DNA of 64,000 bases from Herbidospora cretacea (GCF_001570605.1 NZ_BBXG01000008.1:296119-360118); one strand, 5' to 3'. Shown: positions 27,486 to 36,175, counted from the first letter of the stretch. Made by a program: numbers and translations. Notes: a model not told the origin generated them from the sequence alone.

Positions 27486-27489
27486 AGTT

Positions 27490-27519
27490 ACTCAGTATGC
27501 ATACTCAGTATGTACTCAG
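27490..27519. promoter_or_regulatory. PadR operator candidate: ACTCAG repeats with nested palindromes
   Basis: Two exact ACTCAGTATG copies (27490-27499 and 27503-27512) are followed by a third ACTCAG (27514-27519). Nested within are the perfect palindromes GTATGCATAC (27495-27504) and CATAC-TCA-GTATG (27500-27512). The site starts 5 nt before the PadR start codon and overlaps the stop codon of the upstream serine hydrolase gene, so the repressor would sit on a very short promoter or act as a roadblock to read-through. Confidence 0.65.
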
Positions 27520-28724
27520 CAAATCAGCGAGTGCGCGAAGGCGGCCACGCCGTTGCGGAGATCCCGGATCCCGGCCCGCCCGCGCAGCGGATGCACGTTG
27601 TTGGTGAGCAGCACGACGGTCAGCCCGCTCGCCGCGTCCATCACCAGAGAGGTCCCGGTGAACCCGGAATGACCATGGGCGTCGCCCAACGGCCCGACGA
27701 TCGCCGGGTCTCCGATCCGGAACCCGAGCCCCTGCCGGAACGACGCCCCGGTGACCCCTTGGTCCCGCGTCATCTCGGCGACCGATTCCGCCGACAGCAC
27801 CCCCGCGCCGCCTGTCCGCAGAATCTCCGCGAACCGCAGCAGATCGCTCGCGGTCGAGAAAAGCCCGGCATGCCCGGCCACCCCGCCCAGCGCATGAGCG
27901 GTCTCGTCGTGCACCTCGCCCCGCACGATCACGCCGGACCCCGGCGGCGACGCGGCCTCGGCACGACCGGCCGCCCCACCCGAAAGGGTGGACGCGGCCG
28001 CCATCGGTGCGGCCTCACCGCGCGGCGGGCCGCCCTCGGACATCGCTGCCTCCGCACCCCGCCCGACCACGCGGTCTCCTGGCGTCGGCGCGGTCTCGCC
28101 GGCCCGCCCCGACAGGGGTTTGAACTCCGTGGCCGCGATCCTCGGCAGCAGGTCGGGTCCCGGCCGGTAGCACGTGTCGGCGAGCCCCAGCGGCCCAGTG
28201 ACGACCCGCCCGACGAGCGCGTCCAGCGACGTCCCGGAGGCGATCTCGCAGACCCGGCCCAGCGTGATCATCCCGACGTCCGAATACTCGTACGCCGAAC
28301 CGGGCGGCCTCTGAAGTGGAGCGGACAGCAGGAAGTCCCACCGCGCCTCAGGGGCGACCCCGTCGGGACGCCGCCCCGGCGGCAGCCCCGACGTGTGCGT
28401 GAGCAGGTGCCGCACGGTCACCGAAGGCCGCGCGCCGTAGTGGGCGGGCAGCCACGTCGCCACCGGCTCCTCCAGGCCCAGGGCGCCGGCTTCGGCCAGC
28501 GACAGCGCCACCACCGTCGTGAACAGTTTGGTCAGCGACGCCAGGTCGAACACGCTGTCGAAGGAAACGGCAGGCCGATCAAGAGCGAGGGTCTCGGCGG
28601 GGTCCGCGTACCGGACCAGTTCTCCGGCGGAGGCCGCCGCCACCTGATCGCCGTCGACGGCGATCAGGGCGACCGCCGCCGAGGCCACCCCGGGCACGGC
28701 GGCGGCCAGGAGGCGGTCAAGCAT
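27516..28724 (-). CDS. Serine hydrolase, class C beta-lactamase fold (AmiE/YbbE-like by context)
   Basis: A 402-aa penicillin-binding-protein-fold hydrolase. The nucleophile motif is SLTK (S63-K66), the second motif YSD (Y147-D149) and the third GHSGFTG near the C-terminus. No signal peptide is seen, so it is probably cytoplasmic. About residues 205-262 form a Gly/Ala/Pro-rich low-complexity insertion not needed for the fold. The start overlaps the murQ stop by 8 bp. In B. subtilis the equivalent position in the muropeptide rescue cluster holds AmiE (YbbE), an N-acetylmuramyl-L-alanine amidase of this fold, so removal of the stem peptide is the best guess. Confidence 0.8.
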   Translation of the reverse strand: MLDRLLAAAVPGVASAAVALIAVDGDQVAAASAGELVRYADPAETLALDRPAVSFDSVFDLASLTKLFTTVVALSLAEAGALGLEEPVATWLPAHYGARPSVTVRHLLTHTSGLPPGRRPDGVAPEARWDFLLSAPLQRPPGSAYEYSDVGMITLGRVCEIASGTSLDALVGRVVTGPLGLADTCYRPGPDLLPRIAATEFKPLSGRAGETAPTPGDRVVGRGAEAAMSEGGPPRGEAAPMAAASTLSGGAAGRAEAASPPGSGVIVRGEVHDETAHALGGVAGHAGLFSTASDLLRFAEILRTGGAGVLSAESVAEMTRDQGVTGASFRQGLGFRIGDPAIVGPLGDAHGHSGFTGTSLVMDAASGLTVVLLTNNVHPLRGRAGIRDLRNGVAAFAHSLIC

Positions 28725-29613
28725 GGTGCAGGGCGGTGTCCAGGCGGTTGCCGGAGTCGGCCAGGATGGCGCGGGCCTGGTCGGCCGCCACGGCGCGTTC
28801 GATCATGATGACCGCCGTCTTGAGCTCCAGGTCGGCCGCCTCCAGGACGCTGCGCGCCTCGTGCAGGCCGGTTCCGGTGATGTCGCTGACGATGCGGGCG
28901 GCGCGGTCGGCGAGCTTGGAGTTGGTGGGAGACATCTCCACCATGTGGTTGCCGTAGGTCCGCCCGGTCCGCACCATCGTGATGGTCGAGATCATGTTGA
29001 GCACGAGCTTCTGCGCCGTCCCCGCCTTCAGGCGGGTGGACCCGGTGATCACCTCGGGGCCCACGATGACCTCCAGGGCGTGGTCGGCCGCGGCGGACAG
29101 CGGTCCCCCGGCGTTGCACGACAGCCCGACCGTCAGCGCCCCCCGGCGTCGCGCCTCGGCGACGGCCCCGACCACGTAGGGGGCCCGGCCGCTGGCGGAG
29201 ATCCCCACCACGGAGTCGAGCGGTCCCACGTGGCCGACCGCGCGGGCGCCCGCGTCGGCGTCGTCCTCGGCCCCCTCGACCGACCGGACCAGCGCCGCCT
29301 CGCCCCCGGCGATGATGCCGCAGACCTGGTCGGGGGTGGTGCCGAACGTGGGCGGGCACTCCGAGGCGTCCAGGACGGCGAGCCGTCCGGAGGTCCCCGC
29401 GCCGATGTAGATCAGGCGGCCGCCCCGGGCCATCCGCGCCGCGACGGCGTCGACGGCGGCGGAGATGGCGGGGATCGCCGCGGCCACCGCGCCGGGGACG
29501 GTCGCGTCGGCCGCGTTCATGCGGCGGGCGATCTCCCCGGTGGGGAGCTCGTCGATCCGGCGGTGCCGGGGGTCGCTCTGTTCGGTGACCAGGCCGCCCA
29601 GCGACTGTGTCAT
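28717..29613 (-). CDS. murQ: N-acetylmuramic acid 6-phosphate etherase
   Basis: Cytoplasmic SIS-domain lyase (298 aa) that cleaves the D-lactyl ether of MurNAc-6-phosphate to give GlcNAc-6-phosphate and D-lactate. Diagnostic stretches are TEQSDPRHRRIDELPTGE, IGAGTSGRLAVLDASECPPT (catalytic Glu of the ASECPPT motif), the SASGRAPYV phosphate loop and GSTRLKAGTAQKLVLNMIST. Length is normal. The start ATGA overlaps the stop of the GNAT gene, and the hydrolase gene overlaps its end, so the three are co-translated. It is the clearest marker that this operon handles peptidoglycan fragments. Confidence 0.95.
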   Translation of the reverse strand: MTQSLGGLVTEQSDPRHRRIDELPTGEIARRMNAADATVPGAVAAAIPAISAAVDAVAARMARGGRLIYIGAGTSGRLAVLDASECPPTFGTTPDQVCGIIAGGEAALVRSVEGAEDDADAGARAVGHVGPLDSVVGISASGRAPYVVGAVAEARRRGALTVGLSCNAGGPLSAAADHALEVIVGPEVITGSTRLKAGTAQKLVLNMISTITMVRTGRTYGNHMVEMSPTNSKLADRAARIVSDITGTGLHEARSVLEAADLELKTAVIMIERAVAADQARAILADSGNRLDTALHHA

Positions 29614-30374
29614 GAGAACTCCTTCCGATAGAGCCAGAAGATCCGCTCGACCCGGGCGCCGACGGCCTTCGCGTAGAACGCGATCGGGCCGACCCAGGCG
29701 ATCTCCGCGCTGGTCAGGCCGGTCGCGGCCATGTCGGCGAGGCAGCGCCGCAGCAGGGCGGCGCCGACGCCGAGGCCGCGCGCCTCCGGCGCGGTGCCCA
29801 TGGGGCCGAACCACGAGGGGCGGGTGCCCCAGGCGGCGAAGCCCACGATCTTCCCGTCTCGCTCGACGTGGTAGCAGCCTTCGGCGTTCACGGCCTCCCA
29901 GGCCCACGCCTCGTTCCAGTTCTCCCGGACGAACTCGGCGACCCCGGCCCGGTCATCTGCGACCGGGAGATCACCGGAGAAGTCCTGGGAGAGGTCGACG
30001 GTCATGTTGCAGGCCGTCTGGTACCTCTCGTACCCGAGACTCTCCGCCAGACACAGGGCCGGCGTGTAGCGCACGTCGATGCCGGGCCAGGCGTAGCAGG
30101 GCGGGTTCCCGGCGAAGCGCATCTCCCGCGCCCCTTGGGACCGGGCCCATCGCTCGGCCTCCAGGACCAGTCTCCGGCCGACCCCGCGCCGGCGGGCCGC
30201 CGGATCGACGGCCAGCAGGTCGACATGCCCGACGTCGCCGGACATCGAGGTGAACACGACCCCGTCGTCGAAGGCGAAGGACGTCCAGCGGCGGTCTTCC
30301 GGCGGTGAGACCAGGCGGTCGACGAGCGCCTCGGCGGCGTCGGCGTCCCAGGTCAGGGCCTCGCGGAGCTTCAC
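29610..30374 (-). CDS. GNAT-family N-acetyltransferase with tandem domains
   Basis: A 254-aa protein with two GNAT folds. The first has the acetyl-CoA loop VDPAARRRGVGRRLVLEAERWA (about residues 55-75); the second, near the C-terminus, has APEARGLGVGAALLRRCLADM. Tandem GNATs are found in MshD and MbtK relatives, but no specific match is evident. It is coupled by ATGA overlaps to the ATPase gene before it and murQ after it, which ties it to amino-sugar or muropeptide metabolism, for example acetylation of GlcN/MurN species; the substrate is inference. Confidence 0.82.
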   Translation of the reverse strand: MKLREALTWDADAAEALVDRLVSPPEDRRWTSFAFDDGVVFTSMSGDVGHVDLLAVDPAARRRGVGRRLVLEAERWARSQGAREMRFAGNPPCYAWPGIDVRYTPALCLAESLGYERYQTACNMTVDLSQDFSGDLPVADDRAGVAEFVRENWNEAWAWEAVNAEGCYHVERDGKIVGFAAWGTRPSWFGPMGTAPEARGLGVGAALLRRCLADMAATGLTSAEIAWVGPIAFYAKAVGARVERIFWLYRKEFS

Positions 30375-31372
30375 GCGACGGCCTCCACCGGGATGACGCT
30401 GCGCCGGCGCGGGTGGTGGCAGGCGTGCGCCTGGTCGCCGTCGGGCACCAGCGCGGGCGGCTCGGCCGTGCAGATGTCGGTGGCGAACGGGCAGCGGCGG
30501 GCGAACAGGCAGCCGCTGTCGGCGTGGGACTCGTCGAGGGCCTCGGTCGGGACGACCCGTTCGGGGCCCGGCCGCTCGACGCCGTGCAGGACGGGGATCG
30601 CCGACAGCAGCGACTGGGTGTACGGGTGGATCGGCCCCGAGATCACGCTCTCGGTCGGGCCGCTCTCGACGACCTGGCCCCGGTAGATCACGTAGAGCTC
30701 GCCGTCGCCGCCGATGTAGCGGGCGGTGGCGATGTCGTGGGTGATGAACAGGACGCTGACGTTCAGCCGTTCGCGCAGGTCCTTCAGCAGGGACAGCACA
30801 CCGAGCCGCAGCGACACGTCGATCATCGACACCGACTCGTCGGCGACCAGCACCTCGGGGTCGACGGTCAGCGCCCGCGCGATCACCACGCGCTGCCGCA
30901 TGCCGCCCGACAGCTGGTGCGGGTAGCGCGGCAGGACGTAGCCGGGGTCGATCCCGACGAGGGCCAGCAGCTCAGCGGCCCGCTGCTCCATCCACGCCTT
31001 GTCGCGGCCGGTCTGCTTGGCGCGCAGGGCCAGCGGCGCGGCGAGGGTCTGGTGGATGGTGCGGGTCGGGTTGAGCGCCGAATAGGGGTCCTGGTGGATG
31101 AGCTGGATCCGGCGGAAGAACGGCTCGCGGTGCCGGGGCTTCAGCGACGACATCGGGGTGCCGTCGATGACGATCTCGCCCGCGTCGTAGGTCTCCAGCC
31201 CGGCGACGATCCGGCCGAGGGTGGTCTTCCCGCAGCCCGACTCGCCGATGAACGTGACGGCGCCGCCCCGGGGGATCGCGAAGTCGACCCCGCGCAGGGC
31301 CGGGACCGCGCGGGCGCCGAGCATGTTCCCGCGCTGCTTGTACGTCTTGACGATGCCACTCGCGGTGATCAC
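30371..31372 (-). CDS. Oligopeptide-type ABC transporter ATP-binding protein (DppF-like)
   Basis: ATPase subunit of 333 aa. Walker A GESGCGKTTLGRIVAG, signature LSGGMRQRVVIARAL, Walker B VLVADESVSMIDV (Ser replaces the usual Pro, common in this group) and H-loop FITHDIATARY are present. The C-terminal extension has the cysteine cluster CLFARRCPFATDIC typical of OppD/OppF proteins. It overlaps its partner ATPase gene by 4 bp and the GNAT gene by 4 bp. It powers import through the two upstream-encoded permeases. Confidence 0.9.
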   Translation of the reverse strand: MITASGIVKTYKQRGNMLGARAVPALRGVDFAIPRGGAVTFIGESGCGKTTLGRIVAGLETYDAGEIVIDGTPMSSLKPRHREPFFRRIQLIHQDPYSALNPTRTIHQTLAAPLALRAKQTGRDKAWMEQRAAELLALVGIDPGYVLPRYPHQLSGGMRQRVVIARALTVDPEVLVADESVSMIDVSLRLGVLSLLKDLRERLNVSVLFITHDIATARYIGGDGELYVIYRGQVVESGPTESVISGPIHPYTQSLLSAIPVLHGVERPGPERVVPTEALDESHADSGCLFARRCPFATDICTAEPPALVPDGDQAHACHHPRRRSVIPVEAVA

Positions 31373-32379
31373 GCGAACTCCTTAGGGGTGACCGGGGTGG
31401 CGGGCTGCCCGACCGCGTGACAGGCCACGGTCCTGGCGTCCCGGGTGACCGGCACGGGGTCGACGGTGTCGCAGACGGCGATCCGGATCGGGCAGCGCTC
31501 CCGGAACACGCATCCCTGCTTGGGGATGGTGCCCAGGGTGGGCGGCCGGCCGGGCAGCGCCCGCGCCTCGTCGATGTCGCCCGACAGGCGCGGGATCGCC
31601 CTGATCAGGCCCTGCGTGTACGGATGCCGCGGCGCGCCCAGCACCTCGGTGGTGGGACCGTGCTCGACGACGCGCCCGCCGTACATGACCGCGAGGCTGT
31701 CGGTGACCTCGGCCGCCACCCCCATGTCGTGGGTGATGATCAGCGTGGTCAGGCCGCGCTCGTGGTGGACGTCGCGGACGATCCGCAGGATCGAGGCCTG
31801 GGTGATCATGTCGAGGGCGGTCGTGGGTTCGTCGAGGACCACCAGATGGGCGTTGAGCACCAGGGCGAACATGATCCCGACCCGCTGGCGCATCCCGCCG
31901 GACAGTTCGTGCTGGTAGGAGTCGAGCACCCGGCCGCCGTCGAGCCCCATCCGGCCGAGCAGCGCCCGCGCGTCCTTCAGCAGGGCGGGCAGGTCGTCGA
32001 AGTCGTGGGAGCGGCCGAGGTCGAGCAGCTGCTTGCCGACCGTCTTCAGCGGGTTCAGGGAGTTCTGCGCCGCCTGGAAGACGTAGCCGACCTGACGGCC
32101 GCGGGCCCGCCGCAGCTCCTCGCCCTGGAGGTCCACGACGTTGCCGAGGCCGTCGATCTCGACGGTGCCGCCGCTGATGCGGCCGGGCGGCTGGACCGCG
32201 TTGAGCAGCGACAGCGCCAGGGTCGACTTGCCGGAGCCCGATTCGCCGACGATGCCGGTGATCGTGCCAGGGGCGAGCGACAGGGACACGCCCCCGAGCG
32301 CCGGGAGTTCCCCGGCGGGGGTCTTGTAGACGACGGTGAGATCGTCGATGCGCACGCCGGGCGCGGAAGTTCTGGTCAT
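31369..32379 (-). CDS. Oligopeptide-type ABC transporter ATP-binding protein (DppD-like)
   Basis: Second ATPase (336 aa) of the importer. Motifs are Walker A GESGSGKSTLALSLLN, signature LSGGMRQRVGIMFAL, Walker B LVVLDEPTTALDM and IITHDMGVAAEV, plus the oligo_HPY-type C-terminus with CVFRERCPIRIAVC. It follows the permease gene by 5 bp and is coupled to the DppF-like gene. Substrate choice rests with the binding protein encoded at 34279-36066, here probably muropeptides or related peptides. Confidence 0.9.
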   Translation of the reverse strand: MTRTSAPGVRIDDLTVVYKTPAGELPALGGVSLSLAPGTITGIVGESGSGKSTLALSLLNAVQPPGRISGGTVEIDGLGNVVDLQGEELRRARGRQVGYVFQAAQNSLNPLKTVGKQLLDLGRSHDFDDLPALLKDARALLGRMGLDGGRVLDSYQHELSGGMRQRVGIMFALVLNAHLVVLDEPTTALDMITQASILRIVRDVHHERGLTTLIITHDMGVAAEVTDSLAVMYGGRVVEHGPTTEVLGAPRHPYTQGLIRAIPRLSGDIDEARALPGRPPTLGTIPKQGCVFRERCPIRIAVCDTVDPVPVTRDARTVACHAVGQPATPVTPKEFA

Positions 32380-32384
32380 CTGGC

Positions 32385-33281
32385 CTACTCCTCACGCAGC
32401 CGTGGGTTGAAGATCTCGTCCATCGCGTCGACGACCAGCACGATGCCGAGCGTCAGCAGCAGGATCGCCAGCAGCGGCGCCAGCAGGTAGGGCAGCGCGG
32501 CCGTGCTCGACAGCGCGCCGCCGCCGAAGACCGACAGGTTGAGCATCACGCCCCAGTTGTTGGCGTCGAACGGCAGCACGCCCAGGAAGAACAGGCCGAC
32601 CTGCGCGTAGATCGCGCCGGTGACGGCGATGAGCATGTTCATCGCGATGTACGGCGCCATCGACGGCAGCAGCTCGCGCCCGATGATGTGGCGGGTCGAC
32701 AGCCCCAGGCCCTTGGCCGCCTCGATGAAGCCGCGTTCCCGCAGCGAGAGCGACTGCGACCGGACGGCCCGGGCGATGCCGCCCCAGCCGAGCAGGCCGA
32801 GCACGACGCCCATCTCCACCGGGCTGGTGAACTTCCACACCGTGGACAGCACCAGCAGCAGCGGCAGCCCGGGGATGGTGAGCTGGAGGTCGGTCAGCCG
32901 CATGAGCACGGTGTCCCAGCGCCCCCGGTGAAACCCGGCCAGCAGGCCGATCGCGGTGCCCAGCGCGACCGTGATCACGGCCGTGGTCAGGCCCGCGAGC
33001 AGCACGTAGCGGGTTCCGGTGACGACCAGGGCGAGCACGTCGGTGCCCTCGAAGTCGGTGCCGAACGGGTGGGCCCAGCTCGGCGAGGCGTACAGGGCGT
33101 TGTCGTCGCGCGGCAGTGGGTCGGGGTAGAGCAGCGGGCCGAAGATCCCCATGAACACGAACAGCACGACGATCCCGACGCCGACCATGCGGCTCGGCTT
33201 GCGCCGCATGACCCGCCCGACCCCGCGCCAGAAGTTGCGGCGCAGCGTCACCGTTGCCGGCATTCCCTCGACGACGGTCAT
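32385..33281 (-). CDS. Oligopeptide-type ABC transporter permease (DppC-like)
   Basis: Membrane subunit of 298 aa with an N-terminal helix (MVGVGIVVLFVFMGIFGPLLY), the DppC-type segment PSWAHPFGTDFEGTDVLALVVTGTRY, and the EAA loop EAAKGLGLSTRHIIGRELLPSM that contacts the ATPases. Six helices are expected. The ATG at 33281 overlaps the stop of the partner permease by 4 bp; a longer upstream frame lies inside that permease gene and is not used. Confidence 0.9.
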   Translation of the reverse strand: MTVVEGMPATVTLRRNFWRGVGRVMRRKPSRMVGVGIVVLFVFMGIFGPLLYPDPLPRDDNALYASPSWAHPFGTDFEGTDVLALVVTGTRYVLLAGLTTAVITVALGTAIGLLAGFHRGRWDTVLMRLTDLQLTIPGLPLLLVLSTVWKFTSPVEMGVVLGLLGWGGIARAVRSQSLSLRERGFIEAAKGLGLSTRHIIGRELLPSMAPYIAMNMLIAVTGAIYAQVGLFFLGVLPFDANNWGVMLNLSVFGGGALSSTAALPYLLAPLLAILLLTLGIVLVVDAMDEIFNPRLREE

Positions 33282-34282
33282 GCCGCCTCTCCCTTCCTGA
33301 CCCGGGGGTCGATGACGGCGTACAGGAGGTCGGCCGCGATGTTGGCGACCACGATGGCGACGGTGAGGACCAGGAAGGTGCCGCCCATCAGCGCGTAGTC
33401 GCGGGCGCCGATGCTGTTGACGAGCAACAGGCCCAGACCCGGGTAGTTGAAGATCGACTCGATGAAGATCGCGCCGCCGAAGAGCATGCCCAGCGACAGG
33501 GCCAGGATCGTGAACAGCGGCAGGATCGCGTTGCGGGCGATGTAGCGGAACAGGATGCCCCGGCTCATGCCGCGCAGTTCGGCGGCCATGATGAAGTCGT
33601 CGCCCAGCACGGTCGCCACGCTCGACTTCATCGCCAGGATCCAGCCGCCGTAGCTGGCCAGCGCGTAGGTCAGCACCGGCAGTGTGGCGTGCTGGATGAG
33701 CGAGGCGATGTAGGGACCGTTGAAGCCCGGGGTGAACATGATGTCGACCGGGCCGCCCGAGGGCAGGATCGGCCAGAGCGTGGAGAAGACGGCCACGACC
33801 AGCAGCGCGATGACGTACTGCGGGACGCCGTGGAGCAGCGAGCCCGAGATCGACAGGGCGTCGCCGAGCTTGCCCGACCGCTTGATCGCGGCGTAGACGC
33901 CCAGGGTCACGCCGAGCAGGAAGCTCAGCAGCGTGCCGCCGAGGACCGGCAGGACGGTCCACTTGGCGGCCGAGGCGATGATGGTCGCGACGCCGGTGCC
34001 GGGCGTGCTGAGCGACTGGCCCAGGTTGCCGTGGATCAGGCCGTTCAGGTAGTCGACGTACTGGCTCCACAGGCTGCCCTTCGGCAGGAAGCCGTAGAGG
34101 GCGGCGGTGGAACGTTCCGCCGCGTCGGGTGACATGCCCTGCTCGATGAGCTTCTCGTACTGGCCCCTGACGGGGTCACCCGGGATGTTGCGGATGATCA
34201 GGAAGCTGAGCGTCATGACCACCCAGATCATCGCCAGGCCCCGGGCCAGGTGGCCCGAGAGCCGCCGGACGACGCTTCTCAT
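33278..34282 (-). CDS. Oligopeptide-type ABC transporter permease (DppB-like)
   Basis: Membrane subunit of 334 aa. The DppB/OppB N-terminal pattern (ARGLAMIWVVMTLSFLIIRNIPGDP) is clear, followed by a periplasmic segment ending YLNGLIHGNLGQSL and the EAA-type loop AELRGMSRGILFRYIARNAILP. The start codon overlaps the stop of the binding-protein gene by 4 bp, and its own stop overlaps the DppC-like start, so all importer subunits are co-translated. Confidence 0.9.
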   Translation of the reverse strand: MRSVVRRLSGHLARGLAMIWVVMTLSFLIIRNIPGDPVRGQYEKLIEQGMSPDAAERSTAALYGFLPKGSLWSQYVDYLNGLIHGNLGQSLSTPGTGVATIIASAAKWTVLPVLGGTLLSFLLGVTLGVYAAIKRSGKLGDALSISGSLLHGVPQYVIALLVVAVFSTLWPILPSGGPVDIMFTPGFNGPYIASLIQHATLPVLTYALASYGGWILAMKSSVATVLGDDFIMAAELRGMSRGILFRYIARNAILPLFTILALSLGMLFGGAIFIESIFNYPGLGLLLVNSIGARDYALMGGTFLVLTVAIVVANIAADLLYAVIDPRVRKGEAA

Positions 34283-36066
34283 CGGGCCCCCGTTTCCTTG
34301 ATCAGGCCGAGCTGCATCCAGACCCCGGCCGACAGGCGCAGCACGTCGCTGTCGTTGGGCGGCCAGCCGGTGAAGCGCGAGTTGTTGACGAACTGGGTGT
34401 TGACGTAGTCGTAGAGCTGGATCACCGGCAGGTTCTGGTTGGTGACCTCGGCCAGCGTCCCGACGATCTGCTTCTGCCGCGCCGGGTCGGCGGCGTTGAG
34501 CTGGTTGGTGAGCGTGCCCGGGTCGATCCCGTTCAGGGTCTGGGGTCCGCCCATCCAGTTGCCCTGGGTGCCCGGGGGCACGTGGGTCAGGTTCCCGGCG
34601 AGCAGCTGCCAGCCGTTGGCCGAGCCGTAGATGCGCTGGTAGATGTTGTACGGCGCGGGGCCGAGGGCCATCAGCCACAGCCCGACGTCATACTTCCCGG
34701 CCGCCAGCTCGTCGAGGTAGAGCGTGTAGTCGGCCGAGGTCAGGACCGAGGCCTGGATGCCGTGGTCGTTGAGCTGGCTGGTGATCGCCTTGGCCGCGGC
34801 GACCCAGTCGGAGAACGACGCGGGCACATGGAGCTCCACCACCCACGGCGAGCCGTCGGGCATCGTCCACGTGCCGTTGACCAGCTTCATCCCGGCGGCC
34901 TTGAGCTCCTGCGCCGCCTTGGCCGGGTCGTGGTGGTACTGGTCGAGGCTGTTGATCCCGTCGCCGAGCCACGACTTGGCCGACTCGGCGTGGATGCCCG
35001 TCGTGGTCTGGGACGGGGTCCCGCCCTCGGGCGAGGCGACCTTGGTGACCTGCGAGCGGTCGATCAGGTAGGCCAGCGCCTTGCGGACGTGCACGTTGTC
35101 GTAGGGCGCCTTCGTCTGGTTGAACGCCATCGACACGGCGACCGGGGAGAACCCCTTGACGACCTCGTTGCCGTCGGTCTGCCGGATCCGGTTCAGCACC
35201 CCGGACGGGACCGCCGTGAAGGGCGCGCTGTCGAGCCGCCCGGCGATCAGGTAGTTCCAGATCTGCTGGTTGCCCGTGTAGTTGAGCACCTTCACCCGGG
35301 TGGGGGCGATCTTGTCGCTGGCCCAGAAGTGCTTGTTCTTCACCAGCAGGGCCTCGCCCGGGTTGACCCGCTCCAGCACGAAGGGGCCGGCCGAGACGTC
35401 CTTGGCCGGGGCGAAGGAGATGACCTTCTGGGCCAGCCCGGTGATCGTGGCCTTGGCCTTCTCGGCGGCCGGCCCGTTGCCCCTGGCCAGCTTGAGCTGG
35501 GTCCAGAAGTCGGCGGGCAGCAGCGAGCCGAACACGTGGGCCGGCACGACGATCGTGGACAGCACGTTCCGCAGGAAGGTGTTGCTCTTGTTGGCGCCCT
35601 GGGTGACCTTGACCGTGTGGGCGTCGACGACGACCACGTCGGCCGCCGCTCCGGCCGCCTTCGGGTCGACGGCGTAGGCCGTGCCGCCCTGGGTGTAGGC
35701 CAGGCCGATCGAGGTCTTCACGTCCTGGCTGGTCACGGGCTTGCCGTCGGACCACTTCGCGTTCGGCTGGAGGTGGATCACGACCTCGCTCTGGTCGGGC
35801 GTGGTCGTCCAGCTCTGGGCGATCCCCGGGTAGAACAGGTTGGGGTCGACCGGGTCGTTCTTGGGCCAGGCCAGCGACATGGCGTCGTAGCCGAGGAAGG
35901 TGTTGCCCTGCGGGTTGAACGGGTTGATCGGCGCGGTGGCGTCGATCTGCTTGGCTCCGTCGATCGTGGTGTAGACGCCCGCTTCGGACCCCCCCACGCC
36001 GCTGCACGCGGTGCCCGTGGCGGTCGCGATCACCGCCACGGCTGCGATCGCCGCGAGTCGTCTCAT
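34279..36066 (-). CDS. Family 5 ABC transporter substrate-binding lipoprotein
   Basis: Extracellular receptor of 595 aa (SBP_bac_5, oligopeptide class). The signal peptide MRRLAAIAAVAVIATATGTAC ends in a probable lipid-attachment cysteine (a loose lipobox, GTAC). Typical features follow: VIHLQPNAKWSDGKPVTSQDVKTSI, AFNQTKAPYDNVHVRKALAYLIDR and a C-terminal LPVIQLYDYV. It is the first gene of the import-recycling unit and has its own promoter. Neighbouring murQ, nagZ and murR genes suggest muropeptides or anhydro-disaccharide peptides as ligand. Confidence 0.88.
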   Translation of the reverse strand: MRRLAAIAAVAVIATATGTACSGVGGSEAGVYTTIDGAKQIDATAPINPFNPQGNTFLGYDAMSLAWPKNDPVDPNLFYPGIAQSWTTTPDQSEVVIHLQPNAKWSDGKPVTSQDVKTSIGLAYTQGGTAYAVDPKAAGAAADVVVVDAHTVKVTQGANKSNTFLRNVLSTIVVPAHVFGSLLPADFWTQLKLARGNGPAAEKAKATITGLAQKVISFAPAKDVSAGPFVLERVNPGEALLVKNKHFWASDKIAPTRVKVLNYTGNQQIWNYLIAGRLDSAPFTAVPSGVLNRIRQTDGNEVVKGFSPVAVSMAFNQTKAPYDNVHVRKALAYLIDRSQVTKVASPEGGTPSQTTTGIHAESAKSWLGDGINSLDQYHHDPAKAAQELKAAGMKLVNGTWTMPDGSPWVVELHVPASFSDWVAAAKAITSQLNDHGIQASVLTSADYTLYLDELAAGKYDVGLWLMALGPAPYNIYQRIYGSANGWQLLAGNLTHVPPGTQGNWMGGPQTLNGIDPGTLTNQLNAADPARQKQIVGTLAEVTNQNLPVIQLYDYVNTQFVNNSRFTGWPPNDSDVLRLSAGVWMQLGLIKETGAR

Positions 36067-36095
36067 GAACTTCTCCTGGTTGCCGGTTTCCCTGG

Positions 36096-36166
36096 ACGAT
36101 ACGGGCGGGTCCCGGAGAGGTCAATTTTTTTCACCCGTGGCGACGGATGTGGAGTTAATTTTTACC
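36096..36166 (-). promoter_or_regulatory. Promoter of the import/recycling operon with AT-rich repeat operator
   Basis: On the minus strand TTGACC (36119-36124), a 17-bp spacer and TATCGT (36096-36101) form a well-spaced housekeeping-type promoter 30 bp before the binding-protein start. Just upstream are two similar AT-rich words in the same orientation, plus-strand GTCAATTTTTTTCACC (36120-36135) and GTTAATTTTTACC (36154-36166), 34 bp apart, the first overlapping the -35 element. They are good candidates for binding by the MurR/RpiR protein encoded next door. Confidence 0.65.
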
Positions 36167-36175
36167 AAGCGGCAT

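Noticed and set aside
27516-28724. Beta-lactamase resistance gene
   Set aside because: No signal peptide and it is embedded in a muropeptide operon; the fold alone does not imply lactamase activity.
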